Shown in pieces: positions 9,774 to 19,620 of a stretch of 64,000 nt of DNA. The position numbers and the translations under genes were made by a program. The notes under the pieces are model-generated. The model was given only the letters and a program-made list of their open reading frames with translations, had not been told where the DNA came from and did no database searches. Positions within the stretch are counted from its first letter, which is position 1. Each line of letters begins with the position of its first letter. This stretch comes from Isochrysis galbana (taxonomy: Eukaryota; Haptophyta; Isochrysidales; Isochrysidaceae): the NCBI GenBank assembly GCA_018136815.1, contig CM030933.1:3874106-3938105 (forward strand), in the 5' to 3' direction.

Positions 9774-10786
9774 CTAAGTTGTTCCACCGTATACCGTATA
9801 CCGGTTCCACCGGGTCTTGAGAGGCTTCACCCGGTACCGGTACCGGTACCGGTACGGTACCGTACCTGTGGTACTTATTATAATACTCTAATTATACCCC
9901 TTTAGATACTCTTAGTGTACATACTGACAGCTACAGCTACACAATATACGCAATACGCCCACCGCCCACACCGAGGGAGGGATCGCCGTCCACGCGCCAC
10001 GCGCTCCCGCCACGCTCGCTATGAGCTATGAGAACTCCTCCTCCTCCTCCTCCTCCCCCTCCCCCTCTTCCTCCGTTGGGGGATCTTCAACTTCAATCTC
10101 CATTTCCTCTTCCCACTCGACACTCGAGCACAGCACACAGCTAGGGGTAGGCATCTTTATCCATTGGAAATGCCCCATTTATCCATGAGAAATATCCAAG
10201 AAATATCCATCCGCCCCCCCCAAATATCCAAGCAAATATCCAATGTCCGCGTCACGCGCCGCTGCCGTTGCGCTTGTTGCGGTTATACCGCAACATCACC
10301 GACGCTTCCACTTGGTCAGCTAAGGAACTAGACCGATCAGCACCAATGAAAACACAATGAAAACACACGTTCTGAAGAAGCTGGGTTTGGGGCTCAGACA
10401 AAGAGCCACCCTTGCAGCTAAGGCCCAAGTTGGGAACTTGGTGTTGGTGTGGTTAGATGCCCACCACCACCACCCAAGCACCTGCTTGGTGAATTCCTTC
10501 ACATCTGCATGGTCAATGTTAGTGTTAGTGCCCCCCGCGCCCCCAAAAAGGCTAAAATTATCTCCCCCCCACCCCCCCACCCCCCCAAAATATCCAGGAA
10601 GTATCCGAGATATATCCATTTGGGACCCCCCCCCAGAGATATCCAAGACAAATATCCGGATAAAGATGCCTACCCCTACACACAGCCCTCCCGGACTCCC
10701 GGCTACCATACTGTACGCACCACCGGGTCCGGCGGACCCGGTACCGGTCCACCGGTACCGGTACCGGTACCTGTGGAACAACTTAG
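9774..10786. mobile_element. hAT-like non-autonomous transposon (outer), interrupted
   Basis: Terminal inverted repeats CTAAGTTGTTCCAC (9774-9787) and GTGGAACAACTTAG (10773-10786), with 8-bp duplications CCCGCCAT at 9766-9773 and 10787-10794. Both subterminal regions contain ACCGGT-repeat microsatellite. Without the inner element the original was about 470 bp. It carries no coding sequence. The 8-bp duplication and short inverted repeats suggest the hAT superfamily; the insertion lies within a satellite unit. Confidence 0.75.
10142..10678. mobile_element. hAT miniature element (inner) with a transposase remnant
   Basis: The 537-bp element starts TAGGGGTAGGCATCTTTATCC and ends with its inverse complement GGATAAAGATGCCTACCCCTA, flanked by perfect 8-bp duplications CACACAGC (10134-10141 and 10679-10686). 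On the minus strand near 10340-10530 the translation includes FTKQVLGWW, SNHTNTKFPTWALAARVAL, a decayed hAT dimerisation domain related to 46640-46942. It is an internally deleted, non-autonomous derivative, nested in the 9774-10786 element. Confidence 0.88.
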
Positions 10787-11440
10787 CCCGCCATCGGTTC
10801 GAAGTTGGGCTCTCCGGACCGCCCTCGGCGACGGCTCAACGTTCAATGGGCTCGGCGGATTGCTGATTTCGACGAGGTTTCGGGGCGCGGCCTGCCCGAT
10901 TGGCGTGACCATGCGGGTGGGACCTGTGTGTTGGGTATCTGGTGGGGTCCCCCATCCGGATGGATCGTCGAAAACGAAAACGGGCACGCAGCGCGCCCGC
11001 CATCGGTTCGAAGTTGGGCTCTCCGGGCCTCCCTCGGCGACGGCTCAACGTTCAATGGGCTCGGCGGATTGCTGATTTCGACGAGGTTTCGGGGCGCGGC
11101 CTGCCTGATTGGCGTGACCATGCGGGTGGGACCTGTGTGTTGGGTATTTGGTGGGGCCCCCCATCCCCCATCCGGATGGATCGTCGAAAACGGGCACGCA
11201 GCGCGCCCGCCATCGGTTCGAAGTTGGGCTCTCCAGGCCTCCCTCGGCGACGGCTCAACGTTCAATGGGCTCGGCGGATATGCTGATTTCGACGAGGTTT
11301 CGGGGCGCGGCCTGCCCGATTGGCATGACCATGCGGGTGGGACCTGTGTGTTGGGTATCTGGTGGGGTGTGGGGTCCCCAATCCGGATGGATCGTCGAAA
11401 ACGGGCACGCAACGCGCCCAGTTTCGACTTGAAGTTGAGC
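10787..11440 (+). repeat. Tandem satellite, about 212-217-bp units, three copies
   Basis: The landmark CCGGATGGATCGTCG recurs near 10955, 11172 and 11383. Each unit also has CATCGGTTCGAAGTTGGGC, CGACGGCTCAACGTTCAATG and GATTTCGACGAGGTTTCGG. Related units occur at 9715-9773 and 47455-47745. Several frames read through because the units are GC-rich; I see no sign of real coding. Confidence 0.85.
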
Positions 11441-11655
11441 TTTTCAAGCTTTTGCGATTTTAGCGACTTCTGCGTCTCTTTTTGATTACGTTTTGTTGTG
11501 GGGGCCCAAGTAGGGGGTCCGAGTCCTAATGGACCCCGGATATGTGCTAGTTGGGTGTATTGGGAACTTTCTACCGTGAAAAATCCTCTAATTTCCTCAA
11601 TTCTGAGATGGTCATTTTTTCACCCCTTATTAAAAAACACTGTTTGACCGCCCTA
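11441..11655 (+). repeat. Satellite-associated end block with TTTGACCGCCCTA terminus
   Basis: Shared with 47745-47960: GATTACGTTTTGTTGTGGG, CCCCGGATATGTGCTAGTTG, CCTCAATTCTGAGATGGTC, ending TGTTTGACCGCCCTAT. The same terminal string occurs at 13030-13047 and 13150-13163, and its inverse (TAGGGCGGTCAAA) at 28437. It looks like one terminus of a larger transposon whose other end I did not locate. Confidence 0.6.
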
Positions 11656-11727
11656 TGAATGAAGCAATGAATCCCGGAAACTCCTCGTCCAGTTCCGTTA
11701 CCGTTACGGTTACCGCTAAACCGCTAA

Positions 11728-11831
11728 AAAATCTCGTTCATCTCGTCGGGCCCTCGGGCCATCTCGTTCATCTCGTCGGGCCATCAGGCCATCTCGTTCA
11801 TCTCGTCATCGGGCCATCAGGCCATCTCGTT
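11728..11831 (+). repeat. Minisatellite CATCTCGTTCATCTCGTCGGGC
   Basis: Three to four imperfect copies of a roughly 30-bp unit built on ATCTCGTTCATCTCGTCGGG and CCATCAGG; a further piece lies at 12770-12800 beyond the R1 copy that inserted in the array. Confidence 0.7.
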
Positions 11832-12764
11832 AATTAAAACAACTGAGCGTTAGTACCACTACTCTCACTAGCCCGGCACCAACACGACAGCCCTCAGCGC
11901 ACCTGCCCGTACACCTTGGCGCGTGCTGTTGACACAGATACATACTCCTATGCACCCCTCCAAATCTCCCCCCTCGCAAGCCCCCGGCTCTCATTCCAAC
12001 TCCCCACAAGTTAAAATGAGGGAAAACCCATTGAGGCGGACCGATCGACGTCGGCCGACTCTCCGGGAAAAAGCACCGGGGGGGGGGGGAGGAACCTCTC
12101 GTCGTGAAGAGGAACGGCCCTTACAGCTCTCGCCGCGAGCGGTCCTCGAGGAATAAAAGACTGCGCCTCGAGATACCTGCCACAAGGGTTCTCGTAGGCG
12201 CCTTGAGCCTCTCCCTCCTCATCTCCCACCTGTCGCCAGCCGCCCCTCTCCGCCCGTTTGCTTACGCAAACGGGTCCCATTTCTTACCGCACTCCATCGG
12301 GGGGGGGTGCAAACCCCCCCCTCTCCCTCTCTCCATTCTCCTCCTCCTGTGTCCCTGCGGCGCGTCGCCATGCGGCGCGCCACGGCCTGCTCTCAGAGGT
12401 CCTTTGGGGGCTCCCAGAGGGCCAGCCAGGGCAGCTCAGGGGGCAGTGGAGGCTGGGGCTCAGCCCCTGGCCCCCCCTGCCTCTCCCACGCTTGCCTCGC
12501 TGGCCATGGGAGCCGCCCAGAGGCATCTGTCTGTCTGGCGACCAGGGAAGGGGGGGGGGTCAGCTCGAGGGCAGGCCCACGCAGGGCGTGGGAGTCGAAT
12601 CACGGCCCGCGCCCACTAGGGGTCTGGGCCAGTGTGGTGATTGCCCAGCCCCTGCCAAAGGGCAGGGGCTGTTGTTGATTGTACGGGCCCACCCCTGGGG
12701 ATGTCCGCGATGGAGAGAGGGGGGCGCGAGGCCCCCATTGACCCCTACTTATAAAAGTAGGTTG
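11832..12764 (-). mobile_element. R1 repeat, copy b (inverted)
   Basis: Inverse copy of R1, ending in plus-strand terms with CTTATAAAAGTAGGTTG and starting with AATTAAAACAACTGAGCG. It is flanked by ATCAGGCCATCTCGTT at 11816-11831 and 12765-12780, a 16-bp duplication (17 if the next A is counted), matching the duplication length of copy a. It inserted into the minisatellite. At 933 bp it is shorter than copy a through internal differences. Confidence 0.75.
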
Positions 12765-12780
12765 ATCAGGCCATCTCGTT

Positions 12781-13704
12781 ACATCTCGTTCATCTCGTTA
12801 CAATCCAAGCTGCGGCTTTGATTTCCACATTAGAGTTAGAGCCCCAGCGCGTGTGCAGAGGGCAGAGGGGGGGCGAGGGCGAGGGGAGGGGGTAAAACCG
12901 TAAAACCCACCATTTTCCTCGGGAATTTTTCGTGGCGGCAGGTGAGCCCCCCGAGAGGTTTTTTTTTAGCTTAAGCTTTGGAGAACGGTCAAAAAATGCA
13001 GTCTCCCCGCATGTTAGTAATTATAAATCATTGTTTGACCGCCCTACAAGTGACAAGTGGTACAAATACAACGTTGGCAATGCCAATGTAGGCTGTTTAT
13101 GGTCTCCGACTGGGGTGTATGCCCTCATGATCTCTGGCGGAGGCTCGTTTTTGACCGCCCTACAACTCTGAGGTGGTCATTTTTCACCCCTAAAAAATAA
13201 AAAACCTTTTTTGGCCGCCCTAGAGTAGAGTTGGTTCGCCGTTCGCCGAGCCGTGGGTTTCGGCGGTCGGTGCTCGGCGCGGCCGCGCGCGGGGCAGTGG
13301 GGAGGCCGGCCATACAAAAAAATCCGTACGAACTGTCGTTGAAAGGTCCTCTGGCACTGGGCCGGAAGGGTCGTAGAGACTTCCTGCTGGGTGGGCATCC
13401 CACCCCATCCTCGGCAGACTCTGCGGATGTCTCACTCTTCGCGTGGTTGGGCTCATTGGTTTTTAGTGCAAAAAGAGAGAGGAACCCGCCCCCTCTTTGC
13501 CTGCGCTCCTCCTCCTCCTCCCCCCGAAGACCCCCCTCCCCCCCCCCCTTCCCACCTCGCCCCCGCCCCCCCCCCCCCCGCCTCCTCCCTCGCTCTGCTG
13601 CCCCTCCCCTCCCCCCGCTCCCCTCCCCACCCCTCCTTCCCCTCCATTCCCCCCCTCTCTCCATCTCCCCGCCCCCTCGCTCAGCCCGACAGCCTCGACA
13701 CCCC
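12781..13704. other. Gene-free stretch with transposon ends and pyrimidine-rich FtsH leader
   Basis: TTTGACCGCCCTAC occurs near 13034 and 13151, and GGCCGCCCTAGAG near 13215, so broken transposon ends lie here. From about 13460 to 13704 the plus strand is almost pure C/T with some G, directly upstream of the FtsH start; I take it as promoter/5' UTR. No other gene is seen. Confidence 0.5.
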
Positions 13705-15913
13705 ATGGCTCCCGCCTTCTCGATGCTGCTCGCATCCTCGCTGGCCGTCGCCTCGGCCTTCGAGGCCCGACCTCTCCTCACGCCCAGGCATCCCGTAGCG
13801 CGCAGCGCCCACGCGCCTGCGCTCCAGATGAGTGCTGGCAGGCGTGCGCAGATTGGCGCCCTCGCTGCTGCGGCCGCCTCTCTCACTCAGTCTGCTGTCG
13901 CGGCCGAGCCGCGGAGCACCCCCTGGGCTTACTCGACCTTCCTTGAGGCCGTTGAGACCGACCAGATTGAGAAGGTCTCCTTCTCGGCCGACGGAAAGCA
14001 GTGCCTCTCCATAGACAAGGACGGCAACAGGTGTGCTGCACAACCCTTAGGAACAGCCAGGCACAGATAGAGTGCGAAGAAGACGGCACCTCACGGTCTC
14101 GAGCATGTTGGCGACGTACCCACATCTTGTCACGATCTGCGTAGTGCTCCGCTCCTGCCATCCGCCTAATGGCGACTGCTTACATCGCATGCTGCTGACC
14201 CCCCCCGCCTATGTACATAGGCATGAGACGCTTGTGCTGCCTGAACAGTCTGCCGACCTCATCAAGACCCTGGTCTCGCACAACGTCGTGTTCGCCGTCC
14301 AGCCGCCGCCGCAGCCCTCGACTTTCGGTGCGGTCGCAGGTGTTCTAGGCAACCTGGCCTTCCCGCTTCTGATTATCGGCGGCCTTGCTTTCCTGCAGCG
14401 CCGCTCTGGGGGTGGCATGGGTGGTCCAGGTGGCATGAACCCCCTTGACCTTGGCAAGTCGAAGTCGAAGATCCAGATGGAGCCCCAGACTGGCGTGACG
14501 TTCGACGACGTTGCCGGATGCGACGCCTCCAAGTTTGAGCTCACTGAGGTGGTCGAGTTCCTCAAGAACCCGGCCAAGTTCTCAGCGCTCGGTGCGAAAA
14601 TCCCACGTGGCGTCATCATGGAAGGCCCGCCGGGTACTGGCAAGACGCTTCTCGCGCGCGCTGTCGCGGGCGAGGCCGGCGTGCCCTTCGTGTCGGCATC
14701 GGGCTCTGAATTCGTCGAGATGTTCGTCGGTGTCGGCGCCGCGCGCATCCGTTCGCTCTTCTCTGAGGCTAAGAAAAACGCTCCTTGCATTGTCTTCATT
14801 GATGAGATCGATGCCGTTGGTCGCCAGCGTGCAGGTTCAGCACGCGGCGGCATGGGTGGAGGCAACGACGAGCGCGAGCAGACACTGAACCAGATTCTGA
14901 CTGAGATGGATGGATTCGAGGGAAACTCTGGCGTGATAGTCATCGCTGCCACCAATCGCGCCGACGTCCTCGACTCGGCCTTGCTGCGTCCGGGCCGTTT
15001 TGACCGCCGTGTGCCCGTTGACCTCCCTGACAAGGATGGCCGCCTCGCCATCCTCAAAGTGCACGCGCGCGGCAAGCCAATCGCCGACGGCGTTGACCTC
15101 GACATCGTCGCTCGGCGCACCATTGGGTTTTCCGGCGCCTCACTCGCTAACCTGATGAATGAGGCCGCCATTGTGGCCGCCCGCCGTGACAAGACGGAAA
15201 TCACGTACGATGAAATCGACTACTCCATCGACCGTCTCACAGTGGGCATGCAAAAGACTACGGGTGTCACTTTCCCCAACCGCCAGCGCCTCGTCGCTTA
15301 TCACGAGGCTGGCCACGCCGTCATGGGCGCCCTTACGCCTGACTATGACATGGTGACTAAGGTCACCATCATTCCTCGCACCAACGGCGCGGGTGGCTTC
15401 ACCCTCTTCACCCCATCGGAGGAGCGCCTTGAGTCGGGCCTCTACTCGAAGCGCTACCTGCAAGGCCAACTCGCCGTCGCGCTTGGCGGCCGCGTTGCCG
15501 AGGAACTCGTCTTCGGCGAGGAGGAGGTCACAACTGGTGCATCCAACGATTTGCAGCAGGTGCGGAACATCGCTCGCCGCATGGTTGCGCAGTGGGGTTA
15601 CTCGAAGAACAAGCTGGGCGCAACCTCATGGGAATCGCCGGAGGGCAATGGTGGCTTCGGCCCCCAGGCAGCATCACCTGAGACCGAGCGCATGATCGAC
15701 GAGGAGGTGAAGCTACTCGTTGCCGATGCATACAAGGTGTGCAAGGACACTCTCAGCAAGAACCGCGACTTGCTCGATGAGCTCACCGAGGCCTTGATCG
15801 AGAAAGAGACGGTTGACTTCAATGAGCTGCAAGACATGGTTGGCAAGTACCACCCTGACATTGCGAACGCACAAAAGCTCAAGATGCCTGATCAGGCCAA
15901 GGTCATGGGTTAA
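13705..15913 (+). CDS. ftsH: Plastid-targeted FtsH metalloprotease (2 exons)
   Basis: Exons 13705-14030 and 14221-15913 give 672 residues; the 190-bp intron has GTGTGC/AG borders and joins in phase at [11 protein letters not shown]. FtsH is a membrane-bound AAA+ zinc protease that in plastids degrades photodamaged D1. Visible: signal peptide (1-18, cleavage ASA before F19), transit segment, a twin-arginine-like thylakoid signal (RR at 46-47, then an alanine-rich core ending SAVAAEP), one membrane span (about 144-168), Walker A GPPGTGKT (about 244), IVFIDEID, arginine-finger region RPGRFDRR, and zinc site HEAGH (470-474). Length is close to plant FtsH2/FtsH8. All catalytic residues are present. 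The open frame continues upstream to 13231, but the ATG at 13705 gives a proper signal peptide. Confidence 0.95.
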
Positions 15914-16489
15914 ACAGTCTGCTAGATCAGCCGAGCCGCGAGGCGAGAGCAGGAGAGGGCAACGCCCTCGGACCGCCTCCGTGACACTCGCATTGGCCCT
16001 CCCAATCGATGTTCACTGCACTGGCGTCCGCTTTGCCAGAGTCTCCTGCAAGGCTTTCCCGTGGCCGCGTCGACTGCCTGTACTTTGTGCCGTCCACGTG
16101 AGCGGGCACAGCGCCGATAATCTTCATCACAGGGAAGCTGAGGATCACCGTAGTGTTGTGGGCTCCGTAGACATCGCAAGCCTCGGTTGCTAGAGACCAT
16201 GCAACATACCGCCTCGAAGCCTCCTTGTGCGCGCTCGATTTTTGTCCGTCGCCGCGATATTTTGACCCCTCTGTGCGTTCGCCATGAACTGCTGCTGTAC
16301 TGCCGCTGCTCTGTCCTTTACTTATCCTTTCTTGTGCATGCCGATGATGTGGTCTCGCGACTGTAATCTAGCGGGGACGAGTCGCGTTGGTGATGCACAT
16401 GGAAAGCCCGAGCAAAGATTGCTTTGTGCTTTGCCGCTCCTAGCGCGTGCCACCGTTGTGATATATACTCCACTTCCTCAAAGAAAACT
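15914..16489. other. Intergenic, no gene recognised
   Basis: Contains the FtsH 3' flank. Short frames at 15922-16200 (-) and 16284-16508 (+) show no recognisable protein and I do not call them. Confidence 0.5.
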
Positions 16490-16760
16490 TCCTCAACTAA
16501 CTTTATAGTAAGACGCGATGGAGCGCGCCGGCGCGACTCCCCTCTCTTCCTGGCCCCCCGCTGAGGGCGGCCCCCCTGCCCTCATGGACCAGTCGCTGGC
16601 GAAGCGGCCGCGCCCACCCTCAGAGGCCGAGCAGGTGCGTGCGACTCGGGTCGCACCACACGGCCCGTGGCCCTGGCCACACCACCCACAGCAGCCATGC
16701 TGGCCTCCCCCATGGGAGACTGCAGACCGCAGGCCACAGCGTGACAGCATCATGCGGACA
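16490..16760 (+). repeat. MERA-family repeat, best-preserved frame
   Basis: After CAACTAACTTTATAGTAAG comes an ATG at 16518 that opens a 139-codon frame (MERAGATPLSSWPPAEGGPP, MDQSLAKRPRPPSEAEQVRA, TRVAPHGPWPWPHH). The first 80 residues align with the damaged copy at 7735-8032. It may be the N-terminus of a retroelement protein; no catalytic domain is visible. Confidence 0.5.
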
Positions 16761-16854
16761 AGACCGACGCTCCACTGGGCATGCCTTATGCCTTATGGCA
16801 GAGGCCCCTGCCAAAAGTCGCGTTCCGTCAAAAGAGGGCCATGTGATAGTTTTG

Positions 16855-16960
16855 TTTGCACTCAGACGGTTAAATTAAACCTTTTAATAGTCTCACCGCA
16901 CACGCGGCCGTGGACCCTCTACTTTCTACTCACGTAGGAAAACTTTCTACACCCCCACTC
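16855..16960 (+). repeat. Partial R2 repeat
   Basis: Matches the inverse of 28330-28420: ATTAAACCTTTTAATAGTCTC, CGTGGACCCTCT, TACTCACGTAGGAAAACTTTC. Confidence 0.6.
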
Positions 16961-17537
16961 CCTGTCGCATTCGCGAATTGACGCTCGTTAGGCTTCTCTC
17001 TTCTCTTCGTTCGGTATTTATCGTTATAATTCTCTCGTTCTCGTTCTCGGTCAAAAACTTCGCGTGGACGCCTAGGATCTAGGGTTGTGGAGCGCCCTCT
17101 CTTTTTCTCTCGAAGAGAAGGGAAGCTTCCCCACCTTTCTTCCTCCCAGGCGCCTCGTAAAAAGGTTTAATTCGCTATCTCCCCGCGTTTCGTTACCTGC
17201 TTCTGGGGGCAATCAGGTTTGGTTTGCCATCTCCCCTTGGAGATTGATTTAGGTTCGCTGCTTGGGTGAGGGAATCTTTCTCCTTGACGCAAGTTGCATG
17301 AAAGCCCTTGGTCCCGTTGGTTTTTGGTTTTCCCTCCCCCTTGGTTGCTACTCAGGGTTGCTCGATAGAAACGTCTAGAAGGTTCACGCTCAACAGCAAG
17401 ATTTCTTCGATTGCAAGGATATCTCGCTGCGATCTGTATCCAAAGTGATCGCCGCGGTTGCGCGACATAACGTTCCTCCTCGACTTTCCGCCTCGTGGGA
17501 AATCTAAAACGAAGACACGCTCCGGCCATCGCTGTGG

Positions 17538-17590
<53 letters not shown>

Positions 17591-17800
17591 CTCTCGCGAC
17601 GTGTTTGAGTTATCGGCGGTTTAGGGGTCTCGGTTATTTCATGTTTTGCTTGGTTTGGGTGAATGATTCTGGTGTGTTCGTGAGTCGGTGTCTCAGCATC
17701 GTTGGATCCGACGTCCTGTCGTCAGTCGTCATCCGTCGGTTCCAGTTGAAGCGCGAAATATTGGCGAAATATCGAACGAAATTTGGGCAGGTCTCAAACG
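16960..17800 (+). repeat. R4 repeat, uninterrupted copy (empty site for R1)
   Basis: Collinear with 1150-1296 plus 2489-2960. The bases GGACGCCTAGGATCTAGGGTTGTGGAGCG (quoted here only to show the site: 17066-17094) correspond to the point where R1 copy a inserted, with one copy of the duplicated 16-mer (one mismatch). A (CT)n run at 17541-17587 is not present in the other copy. 17801-18327 shows no gene. Confidence 0.7.
17541..17587 (+). repeat. (CT)n microsatellite
   Basis: About 23 uninterrupted CT units within the R4 repeat. Confidence 0.95.
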
Positions 17801-18327
17801 AAACTTTGGCCTGTCCCTAGTCCTCGCCTTCTGTCTTCTGTCAAGGCCCATCTCGATCTCGGCCGCTTCCTCCTCGAGGGGCCGGCCCGATGATGGGTTG
17901 CTCGCGGGCGTCATCCGGCTGCGGGCTTGCAAATTTCGCTCCCGCGTAACCCAAATATCGGTCAAAATTTTTATTTCGATGATGGACCCAAATTTCAAAA
18001 AAAAAATTCTCGAAATTCTCGCCGGAGCCAACTGCTCTCCCCAAAAAAGTACAAAACGAAGCAGCCAGGGGTCCCGGCAGTAAAGAGTTAAAGTATGCGC
18101 GCGACTTTTGGCGACGGAGGTTACTGAAACTGCCCTCGGCTCTCAATGTCTGAAGTCGCGACTTCTCCTCTAACTTTGAGGATGGCCAGATACTTAAGAG
18201 AGAAAACGGAAAAAAGGGACCTGGGGAGAATCTGCGCGGACCGGGAGCGCCTCTCGCTGTGGTGCCGCGCGCCCTCCTCGGCCGAGCGAGTGCAGCCCGC
18301 CCGCGCGCCTCACGCACCAGCGTACGG

Positions 18328-19101
18328 ATGAGCCACTCCGAGAGCGAGCAGCTCGTCAGTCTCGATGACGTCGAGGCGGGCATCGTTAACGAGCACAGTG
18401 GGCGGGTGTGGCGCGACGACGTCAGATTCCGAAATCTGGAGCCCGACGACTTACCGGCGCTTCAAGAGCTCCAGCGGGGCCTGTTCCCAGTCCGCTACAA
18501 TGACTCTTTCTACACGCGTCTGTTCTCGCAGGGTCATTATACCCTCGTCGGTGTCACCACGCCTCGGAATGTTGAGAGCGCCCACGGCGGGGGCACGCCA
18601 CGGCAACGCTGCAGCGATGCCTCGACATCCGCAAGTGAAGTCACTCATGAGGGGCCCAATGGTGCCCCCTTAGGGGCCCGCGGCGAGGCTATTGTCGCGG
18701 TTGCGTCTGCACGCGTTACCACTGATTGGCGAATCGCATACATCATGACTCTTGGTGTACATGAGTCGTACCGTCGACGAGGGCTGGGTGCGCAAGCGCT
18801 GCAACTGTGCCTTGAACAGCTACGTGACCGCACAAGCTGTATGGTGGCTCAGCTCCACGTGAAATGCCTCAATACGGCGGCTGTGGCTTTTTACAATGGC
18901 CTTGGCTGGATAGCCGACGAGGCAGAGGGACGCGGTGGGTTGTGCTCGAATCACTATCTAATAGATGGCGTCAGATATGACGCCCTTGCTTTGAAGTATG
19001 ACATTGCGCGCATGAGACGTGCCATTGCCAAGAACACGGAGCGTGCATCGTACTATACAACCCTCTTCGAGTGGGGTGAACGCGTGTGCACAATCCTCTA
19101 A
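18328..19101 (+). CDS. GNAT acetyltransferase, NAA60-like
   Basis: A 257-residue intronless frame. It matches N-alpha-acetyltransferase 60 (NatF): an N-terminal RFRNLEPDDLPALQEL with LFPVRYNDSFY (NAA60 has a FP(I/V)xYxDSWY block), the core AYIMTLGVHESYRRRGLG with the acetyl-CoA loop RRRGLG at about 149-154, then LHVKCLNTAAVAFYNGLGW and NHYLIDGVRYDALALKYDI. NatF acetylates N-termini of membrane proteins facing the cytosol at the Golgi or plasma membrane. A roughly 45-residue low-complexity insert (around VESAHGGGTPRQRC to APLGARGEA) separates the first strands and may be an algal elaboration. The C-terminal membrane helix of animal NAA60 is not obvious. An ATG at 18259 would add 23 residues; I chose 18328, just before the conserved part. 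Confidence 0.82.
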   Translation: MSHSESEQLVSLDDVEAGIVNEHSGRVWRDDVRFRNLEPDDLPALQELQRGLFPVRYNDSFYTRLFSQGHYTLVGVTTPRNVESAHGGGTPRQRCSDASTSASEVTHEGPNGAPLGARGEAIVAVASARVTTDWRIAYIMTLGVHESYRRRGLGAQALQLCLEQLRDRTSCMVAQLHVKCLNTAAVAFYNGLGWIADEAEGRGGLCSNHYLIDGVRYDALALKYDIARMRRAIAKNTERASYYTTLFEWGERVCTIL

Positions 19102-19249
19102 CGAGTGGGTAGTCGCTCTCCGTGATGCTGCATGACCACAAGTGCGATTGGTAATTGGCACCGTGTGCACAAGAAGCCCATCTTGTCGTGTTCAGTTCTC
19201 GCCTCTAGCATCTGCTTGAGTGAGCTCATTGCCACTGCGTACTGCGTCC

Positions 19250-19365
19250 ATCTTGAAAAAAATCCTTTTAGTATCCTCGCCGCGCGCGCGGCTCTGGGCC
19301 TCTACCATATAGCCACACCCGTATACTCTCTCACTCCTCTCACCCTGCATTGCGGCGACTCCCCT
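19250..19365 (+). repeat. Dispersed repeat shared with 44030-44165
   Basis: Shared elements AAAAATCC(C)TTTTAGTATCCTCGCC/AATATTCTCGCC, a GGC-rich middle and TTGCGGCGACTCCCCTCGTGC; a diverged relative of the R2 left end. Confidence 0.5.
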
Positions 19366-19371
19366 CGTGCT

Positions 19372-19620
19372 CTACGCTCTTGTCGAACACACGATGACTA
19401 CAGGCTCATAGGCAGAGGGCCGTTCGATCGAGCCGGCAGCTGACGCGGTCGTGAAAGGGTCGTTGATTGTTGCTTGCGGGAAGATGTCTGACAGATCATA
19501 GTAAGAGTCGGGTCTGAGAGTGTCTGCCATCGGGCGCTACGAGCGATGAGGTAGACCGGAGGTCGGAGGATTGCGACGCGTGGCGTCGGAGAGTAGAGAC
19601 GAGGCTAGCTAGCGAGCTAG
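19372..19620 (-). repeat. SYYD-family repeat, copy 2
   Basis: An ATG at 19530 opens a 52-codon minus-strand frame, MADTLRPDSYYDLSDIFPQA followed by TINDPFTTASAAGSIERPSA, stopping at 19372. The 90-bp leader up to 19620 (CTAGCTCGCTAGCTAG, CCGACGCCACGCGTCGCAA) is shared with copy 3 at 39165-39415. 19621-20525 shows no further gene, only a G run near 19990. Confidence 0.6.

Noticed and set aside
10787-11440. CRISPR-like spaced repeats
   Set aside because: Whole ~215-bp units are repeated without unique spacers; it is a satellite in a eukaryotic genome.
10357-11485. Long frames across the satellite
   Set aside because: Produced by repeated GC-rich units; unit lengths are not multiples of three and frames differ between copies.
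14209-15204. 331-codon antisense frame opposite FtsH
   Set aside because: Shadow of the strongly conserved FtsH coding strand.
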